DNA of 64,000 nucleotides from Pseudomonas sp. 7SR1 (GCF_900156465.1 NZ_LT707064.1:3797001-3861000), one strand, 5' to 3'. Positions 42,686 through 51,786 are shown, counted from the stretch's first letter. Program-made: numbers and translations. The notes: generated by a model from the sequence alone, not told the origin.

Positions 42686-43717
42686 ATGTTGCTTCGAGTA
42701 GGTGAACTGGCCAGGCGCACGGGATTGACCGTGCGGACCTTTCATTACTACGACAGCATCGGACTGCTGCGTCCTTCGACCCGCACCGACGCCGGCTACC
42801 GCCTCTACAACCGTAACGACATCGCTCGCCTGCACCAGATCCAGGCGCTGCGCGAGCTCGGCATGTCGCTGGCAGAGATCGGCGCGGCAATCGACGATCC
42901 GGACCTCGCGCTCGTTCCCACCCTCGAGCGGCAGATCAGCGCCATCGACCGCCTGATCGCGCAGCAGACGCATTTGCGCAATCGGCTGAGCTTGCTCAAG
43001 ACGCGGCTCGTGGCGGGGGAGGCGCCGGAGCTGGACGACTGGCTGACCACGTTGGAGATGATGTTCATGTACGACCGCTATTTCACCCAAGACCAACTCG
43101 ACCACCTGCCGTTCTATCAGGCCGATGGCGCCCTGCGCACGCAGTGGCTGGAACTGGCCGCCGAGGCCAATGCGCTTCATGAAGCTGGTACCCCGCCCAG
43201 CAGCGAAGCCGCCCAGCAGCTTGCCCGACGCTGGATGTGCACCCTGGAGCGTGACACCGACGCCAATCCCGACTGGCTGCTCAGGCTCAGCAGTATGCAC
43301 GCCCAGGAGCCTCTGTTTCAGCAGCAATTGGGGGTGTCGCCGCAGGTGGTGGCTTATCTGCTGGAGGCCTTCGCCGAGAGCAAGCTTTGCGTGTTCGCCC
43401 GTTACCTCTCGGCCGAGGAGTTCGCTTTCATGCGCCAGCACTATGGACGCCAGATGCAGGGGTGGCCGCCGTTGCTGATGGACTTGCGCAATGCTCTGGA
43501 CGCCGGCGCCATGCCGGATGGAGAGCAGGGGCGGGCACTGGCTGCGCGCTGGCTCGCCCTGTTCCGGGGTTATGCCGGGGACGATCCGAGCACCCACCAG
43601 AAGATCCGCGATGCCATGCAACAGGAGCCCAGCCTCGCCGAAGGCACCTGGCTGGATGAGCGCTGCCTGGGCTTTCTGAAGAAAGCGGTGGCCGGGCTGA
43701 TGGGGGAGGCGCATTGA
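42686..43717 (+). CDS. MerR-family regulator with a TipAS-type drug-binding domain
   Basis: 343 residues. The MerR helix-turn-helix is at about 1-70 (LLRVGELARRTGLTVRTFHYYDSIGLLRPSTRTDAGYRLYNRNDIARLHQIQALRELGMSLAEIGAAID). A coiled-coil dimerisation helix follows at about 75-115. Then comes a long helical C-terminal domain like TipAS or the antibiotic-recognition domains of related MerR proteins. These domains bind diverse peptides or drugs. A 19-bp-spacer promoter with a perfect dyad precedes the gene. The downstream acetyltransferase and flavoprotein follow in the same orientation, so the three may form one stress or drug-response unit. Confidence 0.9.
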   Translation: MLLRVGELARRTGLTVRTFHYYDSIGLLRPSTRTDAGYRLYNRNDIARLHQIQALRELGMSLAEIGAAIDDPDLALVPTLERQISAIDRLIAQQTHLRNRLSLLKTRLVAGEAPELDDWLTTLEMMFMYDRYFTQDQLDHLPFYQADGALRTQWLELAAEANALHEAGTPPSSEAAQQLARRWMCTLERDTDANPDWLLRLSSMHAQEPLFQQQLGVSPQVVAYLLEAFAESKLCVFARYLSAEEFAFMRQHYGRQMQGWPPLLMDLRNALDAGAMPDGEQGRALAARWLALFRGYAGDDPSTHQKIRDAMQQEPSLAEGTWLDERCLGFLKKAVAGLMGEAH

Positions 43718-43822
43718 CCACGAGGGTCATTGCGCTGATGCTTGCGCAGGCTGCGCCATCGAATGGGCGCGGCCTGCCAGGCTCTTGATCGGGCCGGTCC
43801 ATTCACAGAACCGAGGGAACCT

Positions 43823-44341
43823 ATGCCTGTGACTGTTCGTGTCGCCGTTGCGGACGACGCACAACACCTGCCCGCCATCGAGGCGTCCGCCGCCCTGGCG
43901 TTCGGAAGCATTGATGAGTTGAGCTGGGTGGCGCAGTCGCCGCCGATGTCCGTCGAGCGACATCGCCAGCTCATTGCGCTATCGACATGCTGGGTCGCCC
44001 TCGATGACGAAAGCGCGCCGCAAGGGTTTCTCAGTGCCGAGCGCTACGGCGAGGCTCTTCATATCCATGAGATATCCGTCGCGCGGCCCTGGCAGGGCCG
44101 GGGCGTGGGGCGGCGTCTGATAGAGGTTGCCCAGGAGCATGCCCGCTCCAACGGGCTGCATCTGGTCACCCTCACGACATTCATCGACGTGCCCTGGAAT
44201 GCCCCGTTTTATGCCCGCATGGGTTTCCAGGCTCAAGCCACCCAAGACCTGCAGCCGCGACTGGCGGCCCTGTTGAGCGCCGAATACCAACGCGGATACG
44301 CTCCGGGCAGCCGCTGTGCAATGGTCTGGTCAGTCACCTGA
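43823..44341 (+). CDS. GNAT-family N-acetyltransferase
   Basis: 172 residues. The GNAT fold is clear from VTVRVAVADDAQHLPAIEASAALAFG, CWVALDDESAPQGFLSAERYG, LHIHEISVARPWQGRGVGRRLIEVAQEHARS (acetyl-CoA pyrophosphate-binding Q/RxxGxG/A motif RGVGRR) and VPWNAPFYARMGFQ (the conserved Tyr near the C-terminus). The substrate is unknown. GAGGGAACC lies before the ATG. It starts 105 bases after the MerR/TipAS stop and may be part of its regulon. Confidence 0.88.
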   Translation: MPVTVRVAVADDAQHLPAIEASAALAFGSIDELSWVAQSPPMSVERHRQLIALSTCWVALDDESAPQGFLSAERYGEALHIHEISVARPWQGRGVGRRLIEVAQEHARSNGLHLVTLTTFIDVPWNAPFYARMGFQAQATQDLQPRLAALLSAEYQRGYAPGSRCAMVWSVT

Positions 44342-44376
44342 AGACGATTTTTCAAATACCTGCAACGGAGACAAGC

Positions 44377-45009
44377 ATGGAACGCGACAACGACAGCAGC
44401 GCCTACATCACCACGACACAAGCGCTGGAAAGCCTCTATGGCGCCGTCGCGACGCCCTCGCTGCTCAAGGAAGTCGACCATATCCATCCGGTCTACCAGC
44501 CCTTCATCGAAGCGGCTTGCTTCGTGATCCTCGCTTCCTCGGGGCCCGGCGGGCTGGATGCATCCCCGAGGGGCGACGCGCCGGGATTCGTTCATGTCCA
44601 TGACAGCAAGACGCTGTATCTGCCCGACCGGCGCGGCAACAACCGTATCGATTCGCTGCGAAATATTGTCGAGGATCCCCGGGTCGCGCTGCTTTTCCTG
44701 GTGCCGGGCGTGGGGGAAACCTTGCGGGTGAACGGTACGGCCAGGATATCGGTCGAGCCCGGGCTGCTGGCCCGGTTCGAGGTGAAAGGGCAGCGCCCTC
44801 GGACCGTTCTGGAAGTCACCGTTTCCAGCGTCTATTTCCAGTGCAGCAGGGCGGTGGTCAGGGCAGGGTTATGGGATAGGGAACGACAGGTCGAGCGCAG
44901 CGCCTTGCCCTCGGCAGGCGAAGTGTTCAAACGCATCTGTCCTGCCAAGGTTGATGGCGATGCTTACGACAAGGCCCTGCCGGAGCGTGTCGCCAATACG
45001 CTTTATTGA
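44377..45009 (+). CDS. PPOX-type FMN flavoprotein (MSMEG_1061-like)
   Basis: 210 residues. The split-barrel flavin-binding fold of the pyridoxamine 5'-phosphate oxidase superfamily is seen in HPVYQPFIEAACFVILASSGPGGLDASPRGDAPGFVHVHDSKTLYLPDRRGNNRIDSLRNIVEDPRVALLFLVPGVGETLRVNGTARIS, with the Asn-Arg-Ile-Asp phosphate-binding pattern. The C-terminal VYFQCSRAVVRAGLWDRE matches the subgroup related to mycobacterial MSMEG_1061, whose natural substrate is unknown. GGAG lies seven bases before the ATG. It starts 35 bases after the acetyltransferase and is probably co-transcribed with it. Confidence 0.87.
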   Translation: MERDNDSSAYITTTQALESLYGAVATPSLLKEVDHIHPVYQPFIEAACFVILASSGPGGLDASPRGDAPGFVHVHDSKTLYLPDRRGNNRIDSLRNIVEDPRVALLFLVPGVGETLRVNGTARISVEPGLLARFEVKGQRPRTVLEVTVSSVYFQCSRAVVRAGLWDRERQVERSALPSAGEVFKRICPAKVDGDAYDKALPERVANTLY

Positions 45010-45230
45010 GCGATTGACAATGCACTCGATACCCGGCTCGATAAGGCCTGGGTAGCGCCTGTTGTTTATTCCTGATGACCTTCGGACACTATGACTGTGT
45101 AACGACGATGAACGGTTTATGTCGGGCCGATACTTTTGTGTTGGTTGCCGACCAGGTCATCGTGAAAAACTAAATTGACAGGGTGCTGCCGGGGGATTGA
45201 CGGGCGTAGAAGGCGATCAACTCATCATGC

Positions 45231-45258
45231 CCAAAGGAGGCTGAACCGCCTCCTTTGG
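45231..45258 (-). terminator. Stem-loop terminator after the NmrA-type reductase
   Basis: CCAAAGGAGGC and GCCTCCTTTGG form an 11-bp stem with a 6-base loop, 9 bases after the stop codon of the minus-strand gene. The T run is short, but the stem is strong enough for it to serve as a terminator in either direction. Confidence 0.65.
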
Positions 45259-45267
45259 CACCGCCAT

Positions 45268-46137
45268 TCAGACCCCGGCAACTGCCTGGCGCACGAAATC
45301 TTCATAGGTGCGCAGCGGGTGGCCGATAAGGGTCTGGAGTCGTTCCACCGTCCCTTCGGCTGCCCGCATGCCGTCTGCCTGGATTCCCTCCATCATCAAG
45401 CGCATGTCATAGGCCAGCCAGGCGGGCCCGTGTGACGCCAGTTGCCCTTCGAAAGCGACCACGTCATCCCCTCCATAAGCGACTTCGCGACCCAGCACGG
45501 CGCTCCAGATATTCGCCACGCTAGCACCGGTAAGCGCTTGCGGCCCGATCAACTCCAGCGTGAGCCTATCCAGCGCGGCAGCGGCCTTGTCGCGGCGCAA
45601 CAGCTCGGCCACGGCGACGTCGGCGATATCCCGCGCATCGATCATGCAGACGCCCGCCGCACCGATGGGCATCGGGTACACCGAATAGTCCTGGATCGTC
45701 TGTTGGACCATGCGATCGTTCTGCATGAAATACGCCGGTCGCAGGATGGTGGCGGGGATGTCGAGACGCTCGATCATGCGCTCGACCGTATATTTGCCGG
45801 TGAAATGCGGGACATTGCTGAACGTGTCGGCGTGAATCACCGACAGGTAGACGATGCGCTCGATGCCGGCCTCGCGAGCGAGGTTCAGTGTAACGAGGGC
45901 CTGGGTGACCTCATCGGGCGTCACGGCATTGAGCAGGAACAGCGTACGCACTGACGACAGCGCGGTGCGCATCGATGCGACATCAGTGAGGTCGGCGACG
46001 ACTTCGGTGACGCCGGCCGGGAACGCCCGTTTGCCCGCTTGGCGCACGAGGGCCTTGACCTCGACGTTCGCGTTGGCCAGGCCCTGGGTGACGAGTGAAC
46101 CGATGGTGCCCGTGGCACCGATGACGAGAATGCTCAT
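45268..46137 (-). CDS. NmrA/SDR-type NAD(P)-binding reductase
   Basis: 289 residues. An atypical short-chain dehydrogenase: the Rossmann motif ILVIGATGTIGSLVTQGLA (GxxGxxG) is at the start, followed by VTEVVADLTDVASM. There is no canonical YxxxK catalytic pair, as usual for NmrA-like and quinone-reductase-2-like (QorB) proteins. The HFTGKYTVERMIERLDIPATILRPAYFMQND segment is also family-typical. It may reduce quinones or act as a redox sensor. GGAGCG lies before the ATG. It is divergent from a LysR regulator 150 bases away and has a stem-loop at its 3' end. Confidence 0.88.
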   Translation of the reverse strand: MSILVIGATGTIGSLVTQGLANANVEVKALVRQAGKRAFPAGVTEVVADLTDVASMRTALSSVRTLFLLNAVTPDEVTQALVTLNLAREAGIERIVYLSVIHADTFSNVPHFTGKYTVERMIERLDIPATILRPAYFMQNDRMVQQTIQDYSVYPMPIGAAGVCMIDARDIADVAVAELLRRDKAAAALDRLTLELIGPQALTGASVANIWSAVLGREVAYGGDDVVAFEGQLASHGPAWLAYDMRLMMEGIQADGMRAAEGTVERLQTLIGHPLRTYEDFVRQAVAGV

Positions 46138-46287
46138 TTTTGACGCTCCTGTAGTGGGTCAGTGGAGCCGCGTTGACGGCGCTGCTCTGGACGCTTCGAA
46201 ACAAGTTCGATGTGCAGAAGGTATTCCGTTGCACTTGAAAAACGAAGACGGCAGAATCCAGACACCTCGTTTCAAAAACGGAACACC

Positions 46288-47181
46288 ATGAACCTGAATG
46301 CGTTGCTGGATTTCTTTCTGGTCGCCACCCATGAGGGGTTGGGGAAGGCCAGCCGCGCGAGCGGTATCCCCAAGGCCACCCTGTCGCGGCGTATTGCGGA
46401 GCTTGAAGAGCAACTGGGGGTGCGGCTGATCGAGCGTAGCGCCCGCGGCCTGAAACTCACCGAAGCCGGCCAGGGCCTTATGGCTCGGGCCGAGGGGCCA
46501 CTGGGTGAAGTGGCCGAAGCCATGACGGCAGCTCGGGAAGGCGTTTCGACACCTCGTGGCCGCTTGCGGGTCGCGGCCCCCGTGCTGTTCTCCCAGCTCG
46601 CGATGGGACACATCGGAGCGCAATTCTGTAGGGCCTACCCGCAGGTCGAGATTGAAGTCGTGGCGGAAGATCGGAAGGTGGATCTGGTGGAGGAGCAATT
46701 CGATGTCGCCATCCGGATCAACCCGAGTCCGGACAGCAATCTGGTCGGCCGCTGCTTCGCCAGGGACCGGTTGGTGGTCGTGGCCGCGCCGGGCATACCC
46801 AAGCCCATGCCCGGGGACGTCAGGGTGGTTCCCGGCATCGTGACCTCGACCTTCCAGCCCACCCAGTGGGTTCTCGATGGTGGGCAGTTGGTCCTGGAGC
46901 CGAACCCGAACATGCGATTCTCCTCCTTCTTGATGGTCCGGGATGCCGCTGTGGCCGGTGGCGGTGCAGCGCTCATTCCACAATCCATCGCCTGGAACCA
47001 GCTTGCCCGTGGCGAGTTGGTTCAGTGGGGCACGATGGTGGGCGCCGAACCGGCGCTTTGGGTCTTGCATACCTCCAGGCGTCTTGCGCCCCCCAAGGTT
47101 CGCGCATTCGTGGACTTCATCTGCGCCCGATACCCGGACCTTTCCCTGACTTTCGAAGGCACCGAGAAGTCTTCAGCCTGA
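46288..47181 (+). CDS. LysR-type regulator divergent from the NmrA-type reductase
   Basis: 297 residues from the ATG MNLNALLDFFLVATHEGLGKASRASGIPKATLSRRIAELEEQLGVRLIERSARGLKLTEAG, the helix-turn-helix domain. The effector domain carries GRLRVAAPVLFSQLAMGHIGAQFCRAYPQVEIEVVAEDRKVDLVEEQFDVAIRINPSPDSNLVGRC. In-frame sequence upstream is open but does not look coding. It is divergent from the NmrA-type gene, the usual arrangement for the QorB/YcaC-type reductases controlled by LysR proteins. The effector is unknown. Confidence 0.89.
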   Translation: MNLNALLDFFLVATHEGLGKASRASGIPKATLSRRIAELEEQLGVRLIERSARGLKLTEAGQGLMARAEGPLGEVAEAMTAAREGVSTPRGRLRVAAPVLFSQLAMGHIGAQFCRAYPQVEIEVVAEDRKVDLVEEQFDVAIRINPSPDSNLVGRCFARDRLVVVAAPGIPKPMPGDVRVVPGIVTSTFQPTQWVLDGGQLVLEPNPNMRFSSFLMVRDAAVAGGGAALIPQSIAWNQLARGELVQWGTMVGAEPALWVLHTSRRLAPPKVRAFVDFICARYPDLSLTFEGTEKSSA

Positions 47182-47318
47182 CTGTGGCGAGCCGCCGATT
47201 CGAGAAACGTCGCCGTCCGCGACTGCATCGACTTGTCGATCACTTGTCCCGCGACCCGGTTTCATGAGGCTTGCCGAAGCACGATGAGCCGATGCGCAGG
47301 CTCGACGGTACGCGGTGA

Positions 47319-48062
47319 CTACCTGGGCTGGGCGTACCGGCGCTGGATGCGCTCCAGCTCGCCCGAGCGGCGCAGTTGCTCCAGGGCGCGGGCCCAGGCG
47401 GCGACGACGCTGTCATCCGAGTCGCGGCTGAAGGCGATGTACAGCGAGGATCGATAGAGTTCGACAGGCACCTGCCGCAACAGGCCAGGCGGGATTTTCA
47501 ACTGACGGCTGTAGTAAGCCATGCCCGCCGGGGTATCGCCGACGATGATCTCCGTTCGCCCGGCCAGGAGCATGCGGTAGAGCTGCAGGCTTCCGGTGGC
47601 GCTCTTGTCCAGATTCCTGAAGCCGCGTGATTGCAGCACTTCGGGAATCAGGCCGGCATTGCGTGTGGTGATCTGGGGCGCCTGCAACAGTTGCTCCAGT
47701 GTATTGACCGGTTGCTGTGCACTGGCCAGTTGATAGGGGTAAATGGATTCCTCGACGATGGGCCCGACCCACTTGTACAGCGGTTCGCGTTCGGCGGTAC
47801 GGAACATGGAATACAGGATGGTCTTCGGCCGGGTCTTCAAGACCCGTGAACTGCGCATGCTGGGCAGCACTTCGATGGGGAAGTCGTCTGCGGTCAACGT
47901 CATGATGGCCCGGACGATTTCCGTGGTCATGCCCGTCAGTTGATTGTTTTCCAGATAGTTGTACGGCGCCCACTCTTCGGTGACGACCAGGTACGACTCG
48001 GCCCTGACCGGCGTGCCGAGCAGTAGGCAGAGCAGCGCAACGGCGAATATGGAATATTTCAA
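47319..48062 (-). CDS. Family-3 periplasmic solute-binding protein (TTG start)
   Basis: 247 residues from a TTG start, needed because the signal peptide (LKYSIFAVALLCLLLGTPVRA) starts right there and no ATG lies nearby; AGGCAG precedes it. The mature protein follows the SBP_bac_3 pattern: YLVVTEEWAPYNYLENNQLTGMTTEIVRAIMTLTADDFPIEVLPSM, MFRTAEREPLYKWVGPI, LEQLLQAPQITTRNAGLIPEVLQSRGF and IPVELYRSSLYIAFSRDSDDSVVAAWARALEQL. It is of the stand-alone type, like histidine-kinase-linked sensors, with no permease or ATPase gene adjacent. The ligand (amino acid or similar) is unknown. It may deliver its ligand to a remote ABC system or act as a chemoreceptor partner. Confidence 0.85.
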   Translation of the reverse strand: MKYSIFAVALLCLLLGTPVRAESYLVVTEEWAPYNYLENNQLTGMTTEIVRAIMTLTADDFPIEVLPSMRSSRVLKTRPKTILYSMFRTAEREPLYKWVGPIVEESIYPYQLASAQQPVNTLEQLLQAPQITTRNAGLIPEVLQSRGFRNLDKSATGSLQLYRMLLAGRTEIIVGDTPAGMAYYSRQLKIPPGLLRQVPVELYRSSLYIAFSRDSDDSVVAAWARALEQLRRSGELERIQRRYAQPR

Positions 48063-48208
48063 GTGTTCTGCCTGGTGGCCTGGTCGGTATTCAAGAGCGC
48101 AGCTGACTGAAGGGACAAACTCAGTATAGACCCTGGAATGTCGCCAGACAGGCGCCCTGCCGCGATGGCGCCTATCCAATCATTCTCCCATCGCCAACCT
48201 GGCCGGAC

Positions 48209-49975
48209 TCAGCGCACCCGCTCGCGACTCTGGGCGGCCAGGTCCAATGCCTTTTGCATGTCCAGCCGCGCCGAGCGGCCCACGTCTTTGTCGTTGAGCT
48301 GATAACGGCGCTCCGATGGCAGGATGGGCGCGGTGAGATCCTCGCCGTCCATGGCCTCGAAGTCGTGATTATCGCCAATGGTCATGGCGCTGCGGCGCAG
48401 CAGCATGCGCAACTGTTCGGGTTGCAGTTGCGGATTGATGGACAGCATCGCCGCCAGCAATCCCGCCACCATGGGGGTGGCATAGGAGGTGCCGCAATGC
48501 ACCGCGCCTTCCTGGCCGGCCTGGGGCGTCGAGGCGTGGGCGCAGGCGGCGGCTGTGATATCGACACGCATGTCGATGTTGGAGGAGTCGCGCTTGACCG
48601 CATAGGCCGGGTCTTGGACGGCGACTCCGGTGCGTTCGCTGCGCTGGTGGCCGCCAACGACCAGCAGTTGCTCAGTGATGAAGGAGGAGGGCAGGCGGTA
48701 TTCGTCCGTGCCCGAGAACGAAGACCCGTTGCCGGCGGAGTTCACCACCACCACGTCGGGATGAGCCTTGCGTAGCCACAGGAAAAATTCTTCCAACAGT
48801 TCCTCGTAGCCTCCCATGGCGATCCCCGAGCGCAGCAGCGAATCCACGTCGTCACCTTTGACATCCTTGGCGCCGACCCGGTGAATGCCCCAACTCCAGT
48901 TGAGTACTCGCACGCCGTCTTCCACGAGGTTGACCGAGGCGGCGATGTTGGCGGTGATACCCGCGTCCGAATTGCGTTCGACGATGACCTCGAAACCACC
49001 GCTGGTCTTGTCCAGCCCCCTCAGAAAACCGGTATTGCCGCCGTCGTCCCAGCGCGCGGCGAGGATGCCGGCGACGGTGGTGCCATGGTTATCCGGCTTA
49101 TCGGCATCGCGTGCGTAGACGCACGTGCGCGGCGCCGAGCAGGGACCGAGGTAATCGGCAAAATCCGCGGTGTCGAAGTCCACGTCGCGCTCGATCAGGC
49201 CGATGCGCACCGGCTGCGGTCGGATGGGCGCCTGCTGGCCGGGAATGCGCCGCTGGTAATAATTCACCGCATCGAGAAAGCGGTTCGCCGCCCATTCATC
49301 GGAGTCCTGGGCCGGTTTCTTCGGTTCTGCCGGGCGGGCGGTAGCCTGCTCGGTTTCTTCTGCGGCGGATTCTTCCACCACCACGGCATCCACGCTGGTC
49401 TCGCTGCCCAGGCGCAGCACCAGCGCGTCGCGCTGCACCAGGTCGCTGGCGGGCAAGCGCAGTTGGTACACGTTCAGCGGCGCGATACTGCCGACCACCT
49501 TCGCCCCATACTTGCTGGCCAGGCGCTGGGCTTCCGGCAAGCCTTCGCGATCTTCCTCGATCAGCACGCTGACCAGGTTGACGTAGGTGGTCAGGCCGTC
49601 CATGTTCTTCGCCACTTCGTCCGCTGTAGCGGCCAGGACGTGACTGTTGCGCAGGGTCAGCCAGGCTGCGTTGCTGGTGCGCGAACCCTCCTGCAGCCAG
49701 AGCGGTCCGCTCTGGTAGTCGGCGCTGTCCAGGCTCAACCGGAGGTTGGCCCCGTCGCGCTGGACGGCTTGCGCCGGTATCGCCTTGTCACCCAGCTTCA
49801 GTTGTGGGGCGTCCTGGCCCAGGCCGCGCACGGTCAGGCACCAGTCCTGTCGTTGGCTTTGCAGCAGGTCGCCGCAGCGCTTCAGGGCTTCCAGGCGCAG
49901 CGGCTCTTGCGCGGCAGCCAGGGTGTGGGTGGCCAGGGTGAGCAAAGCGGCGAGGGCAGCGGATCGTACGGGCAT
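48209..49975 (-). CDS. Exported S8-family (subtilisin-like) protein with an altered catalytic Asp
   Basis: 588 residues. The signal peptide is at about 1-22 (MPVRSAALAALLTLATHTLA). An N-terminal domain of about 200 residues, without clear homology, could be a pro-domain or an accessory domain. The S8 fold starts near residue 255. Where subtilases have the Asp of VIDSG, this protein has Glu (IGLIERDVDF, E262). The other members are intact: H297 in DNHGTTVAGILAA, the oxyanion Asn in NSAGNGSSF (N416) and S497 in CGTSYATPMVAGLLAAML. It is therefore either a variant serine protease or a non-catalytic binding protein. It stands alone, 68 bases before the FixJ-like gene in the same orientation. Confidence 0.82.
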   Translation of the reverse strand: MPVRSAALAALLTLATHTLAAAQEPLRLEALKRCGDLLQSQRQDWCLTVRGLGQDAPQLKLGDKAIPAQAVQRDGANLRLSLDSADYQSGPLWLQEGSRTSNAAWLTLRNSHVLAATADEVAKNMDGLTTYVNLVSVLIEEDREGLPEAQRLASKYGAKVVGSIAPLNVYQLRLPASDLVQRDALVLRLGSETSVDAVVVEESAAEETEQATARPAEPKKPAQDSDEWAANRFLDAVNYYQRRIPGQQAPIRPQPVRIGLIERDVDFDTADFADYLGPCSAPRTCVYARDADKPDNHGTTVAGILAARWDDGGNTGFLRGLDKTSGGFEVIVERNSDAGITANIAASVNLVEDGVRVLNWSWGIHRVGAKDVKGDDVDSLLRSGIAMGGYEELLEEFFLWLRKAHPDVVVVNSAGNGSSFSGTDEYRLPSSFITEQLLVVGGHQRSERTGVAVQDPAYAVKRDSSNIDMRVDITAAACAHASTPQAGQEGAVHCGTSYATPMVAGLLAAMLSINPQLQPEQLRMLLRRSAMTIGDNHDFEAMDGEDLTAPILPSERRYQLNDKDVGRSARLDMQKALDLAAQSRERVR

Positions 49976-50043
49976 GAACCAGTGTTCTCTGGCAGGGATT
50001 TGTTGTTCCGACTGCCGCAGGGTGCGCTTCGTTCAGCGGCGCA

Positions 50044-50670
50044 TCAGCTGGCGTCCTTGAGTCTTTCCGACATCTTCACCAACGTGGCCAACGAATCGGC
50101 GCCCATCTTGCGCATCAAGGCGCCGCGTCGCACCTTCACCGTCACTTCGCTCAACCCCAGCCGCCCGGCCACCTGCTTGTTCAGCAGACCGCAGACCACC
50201 AGATCCATCACCTCCCGCTCTCCGTCAGTGAGGGTGCGGTGACGACGTTTCAGCTCATCCATCTTTTCTGCGAGCTGACGTCGCTGCCGATCACGACTCA
50301 AGCCCAGGCCGATGGCGTCCAGCAGGTCCTGTTCACGAAACGGTTTGGTCAGGAACTCCAGTGCCCCGCCTTTCATGGCCTTCACCGACATGGGAATGTC
50401 GCCATGGGCGGTGATGAAGACAACCGGAACCTGGATGTTCAAGCGGGCCATTTCCTGCTGGAAATCCAGGCCGCTCAAGCCCGGCATCCGCACGTCGAGG
50501 ATCAGGCACGCCGGCGTATCGGCAAGCGTGGCGTCCATGAATTCCCGCGCCGAGCCGAAGGCCATGCTCGGCAGGCCGACGGAAGCCAGGAGGTCCTGCA
50601 GCGAGGCGCGCACGGAACTGTCGTCATCGACGATATAGATCATCGATTCGTTGGGGTCATGGGCTGTCAT
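50044..50670 (-). CDS. FixJ/TodT-type response regulator
   Basis: 208 residues. The receiver has IYIVDDDSSVRASL, phospho-acceptor D59 in CLILDVRMPGLSGLDFQ, and Lys in EFLTKPFREQDLLDAIG. A LuxR-type helix-turn-helix is at about 145-205 (LTDGEREVMDLVVCGLLNKQVAGRLGLSEVTVKVRRGALMRKMGADSLATLVKMSE). The start overlaps the kinase gene by 14 bases, so the two form one operon with the kinase upstream. It is adjacent, in the same orientation, to an ABC importer operon, which may be its target. Confidence 0.92.
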   Translation of the reverse strand: MTAHDPNESMIYIVDDDSSVRASLQDLLASVGLPSMAFGSAREFMDATLADTPACLILDVRMPGLSGLDFQQEMARLNIQVPVVFITAHGDIPMSVKAMKGGALEFLTKPFREQDLLDAIGLGLSRDRQRRQLAEKMDELKRRHRTLTDGEREVMDLVVCGLLNKQVAGRLGLSEVTVKVRRGALMRKMGADSLATLVKMSERLKDAS

Positions 50671-51733
50671 CGGATTCTCGGGTTACGGCCGGCAGGGTGA
50701 AGTGGAAGGTGGCGCCTGACTGTGGATCGCTGCTGACCCAGAGGCGACCGTCATGGGCCTCGATGATGGAACGGCTGATGGCCAGGCCCATGCCCATGCC
50801 GTCGTGCTTGGTGCTGTAGAACGCGTCGAATACCCGTTCGTGGTCGTTGCCGCTGAGGCCCTTGCCCTGGTCTGACACACAAAAGAGCAAGCGCTGGGCC
50901 GATTCCAGTACGACATTGACCTCCAGGCTGCGCTGCTCGACATCGACCTGCCGCATCGCGTCGATCCCGTTCATCGCCAGGTTCAGGATGACCTGCTGGA
51001 TCTGTACTTCATCCGCCAGCATCGGCGGCAGGCCTTCCTGGACATGCACCCGTAGGCTGATGTTCTGCTCGTTCAGTTCGCCGGCCAGCAGCCGCAGCGC
51101 GGCATTCACCGTGTCGGCGACGTTCAGCCACCGCTTGCTGGGGGCCTGGTGCCGGGCCATGCCCCGCAGGCGGGTAATGATTTCGCTGGCCCGATGGGTG
51201 TCGGCGATGATGCGTTCCACGGCCTGGCGGGCCTTGGGCAGGTTGGGCGGGTCGTTGGCCATCCAGCGCAGGCACGCGCTGCTGCTGGTGGCCACCGCGG
51301 CCAGTGGCTGGTTCACTTCGTGAGCGATGGACGCGGCCAGCTCCCCCAGCATGTTGACGCGAGCGATGTGCGCCAGGTGCGCGCGGGTTTTGTGCACCGT
51401 GCCGATGGCGGCGGACAGGCGCAGCGCCAGGTAGGTGGTACCGGCGATGGCGGCGAGGCTGATCAGGACGTTGACCAGCCCGGCCTCCGTATCGCCGAAG
51501 CGGGTGAGCCGATAACTGAGGATCGTCAGGAGCATGCAGGCGACCGACAGGCCGGCGACGGCGCGGGTCGGCAGGATTCGTACGGCAATCAGCACCACGA
51601 CGATCTGGAAGACGCCCACCGCGATTTCAAGGTCGGTGACGGTGTCTATGGCCGCGATGCCGAGGGACAATCCCAGCAACAGCAGCAGGCGAAGGGTCAA
51701 TTGAGTGCTTCTCACTGGATATTCATCTCGCAT
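50657..51733 (-). CDS. FixL/DctB-like sensor histidine kinase
   Basis: 358 residues. Three or four closely spaced membrane helices lie at about 10-110 (LLLLLGLSLGIAAIDTV..., IAVGVFQIVVVLIAVRIL, AGLSVACMLLTIL, VLISLAAIAGTTYLALRLSA), forming a membrane-embedded sensor without a large periplasmic loop. A HisKA domain follows with MLGELAASIAHEVNQPLAAVATSSSACLRW (His-Glu-Val-Asn-Gln-Pro, the FixL/DctB subtype), then a HATPase with NLAMNGIDAM, DQGKGLSG and GMGMGLAISRSIIEAHDGRL. A GTG at 51715 is an alternative start. It is the partner of the FixJ-type regulator. The signal is unknown. Confidence 0.9.
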   Translation of the reverse strand: MRDEYPVRSTQLTLRLLLLLGLSLGIAAIDTVTDLEIAVGVFQIVVVLIAVRILPTRAVAGLSVACMLLTILSYRLTRFGDTEAGLVNVLISLAAIAGTTYLALRLSAAIGTVHKTRAHLAHIARVNMLGELAASIAHEVNQPLAAVATSSSACLRWMANDPPNLPKARQAVERIIADTHRASEIITRLRGMARHQAPSKRWLNVADTVNAALRLLAGELNEQNISLRVHVQEGLPPMLADEVQIQQVILNLAMNGIDAMRQVDVEQRSLEVNVVLESAQRLLFCVSDQGKGLSGNDHERVFDAFYSTKHDGMGMGLAISRSIIEAHDGRLWVSSDPQSGATFHFTLPAVTRESDDSP

Positions 51734-51786
51734 CGCGCAAATGGCCGGCCCAGGCACGCAGTGTATATCGCCTCTGTGCCCGTGGC

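Noticed and set aside
45175..45435. Plus-strand open frame across the terminator of the NmrA-type gene
   Set aside because: It runs through a strong stem-loop and is antisense to a confirmed gene.
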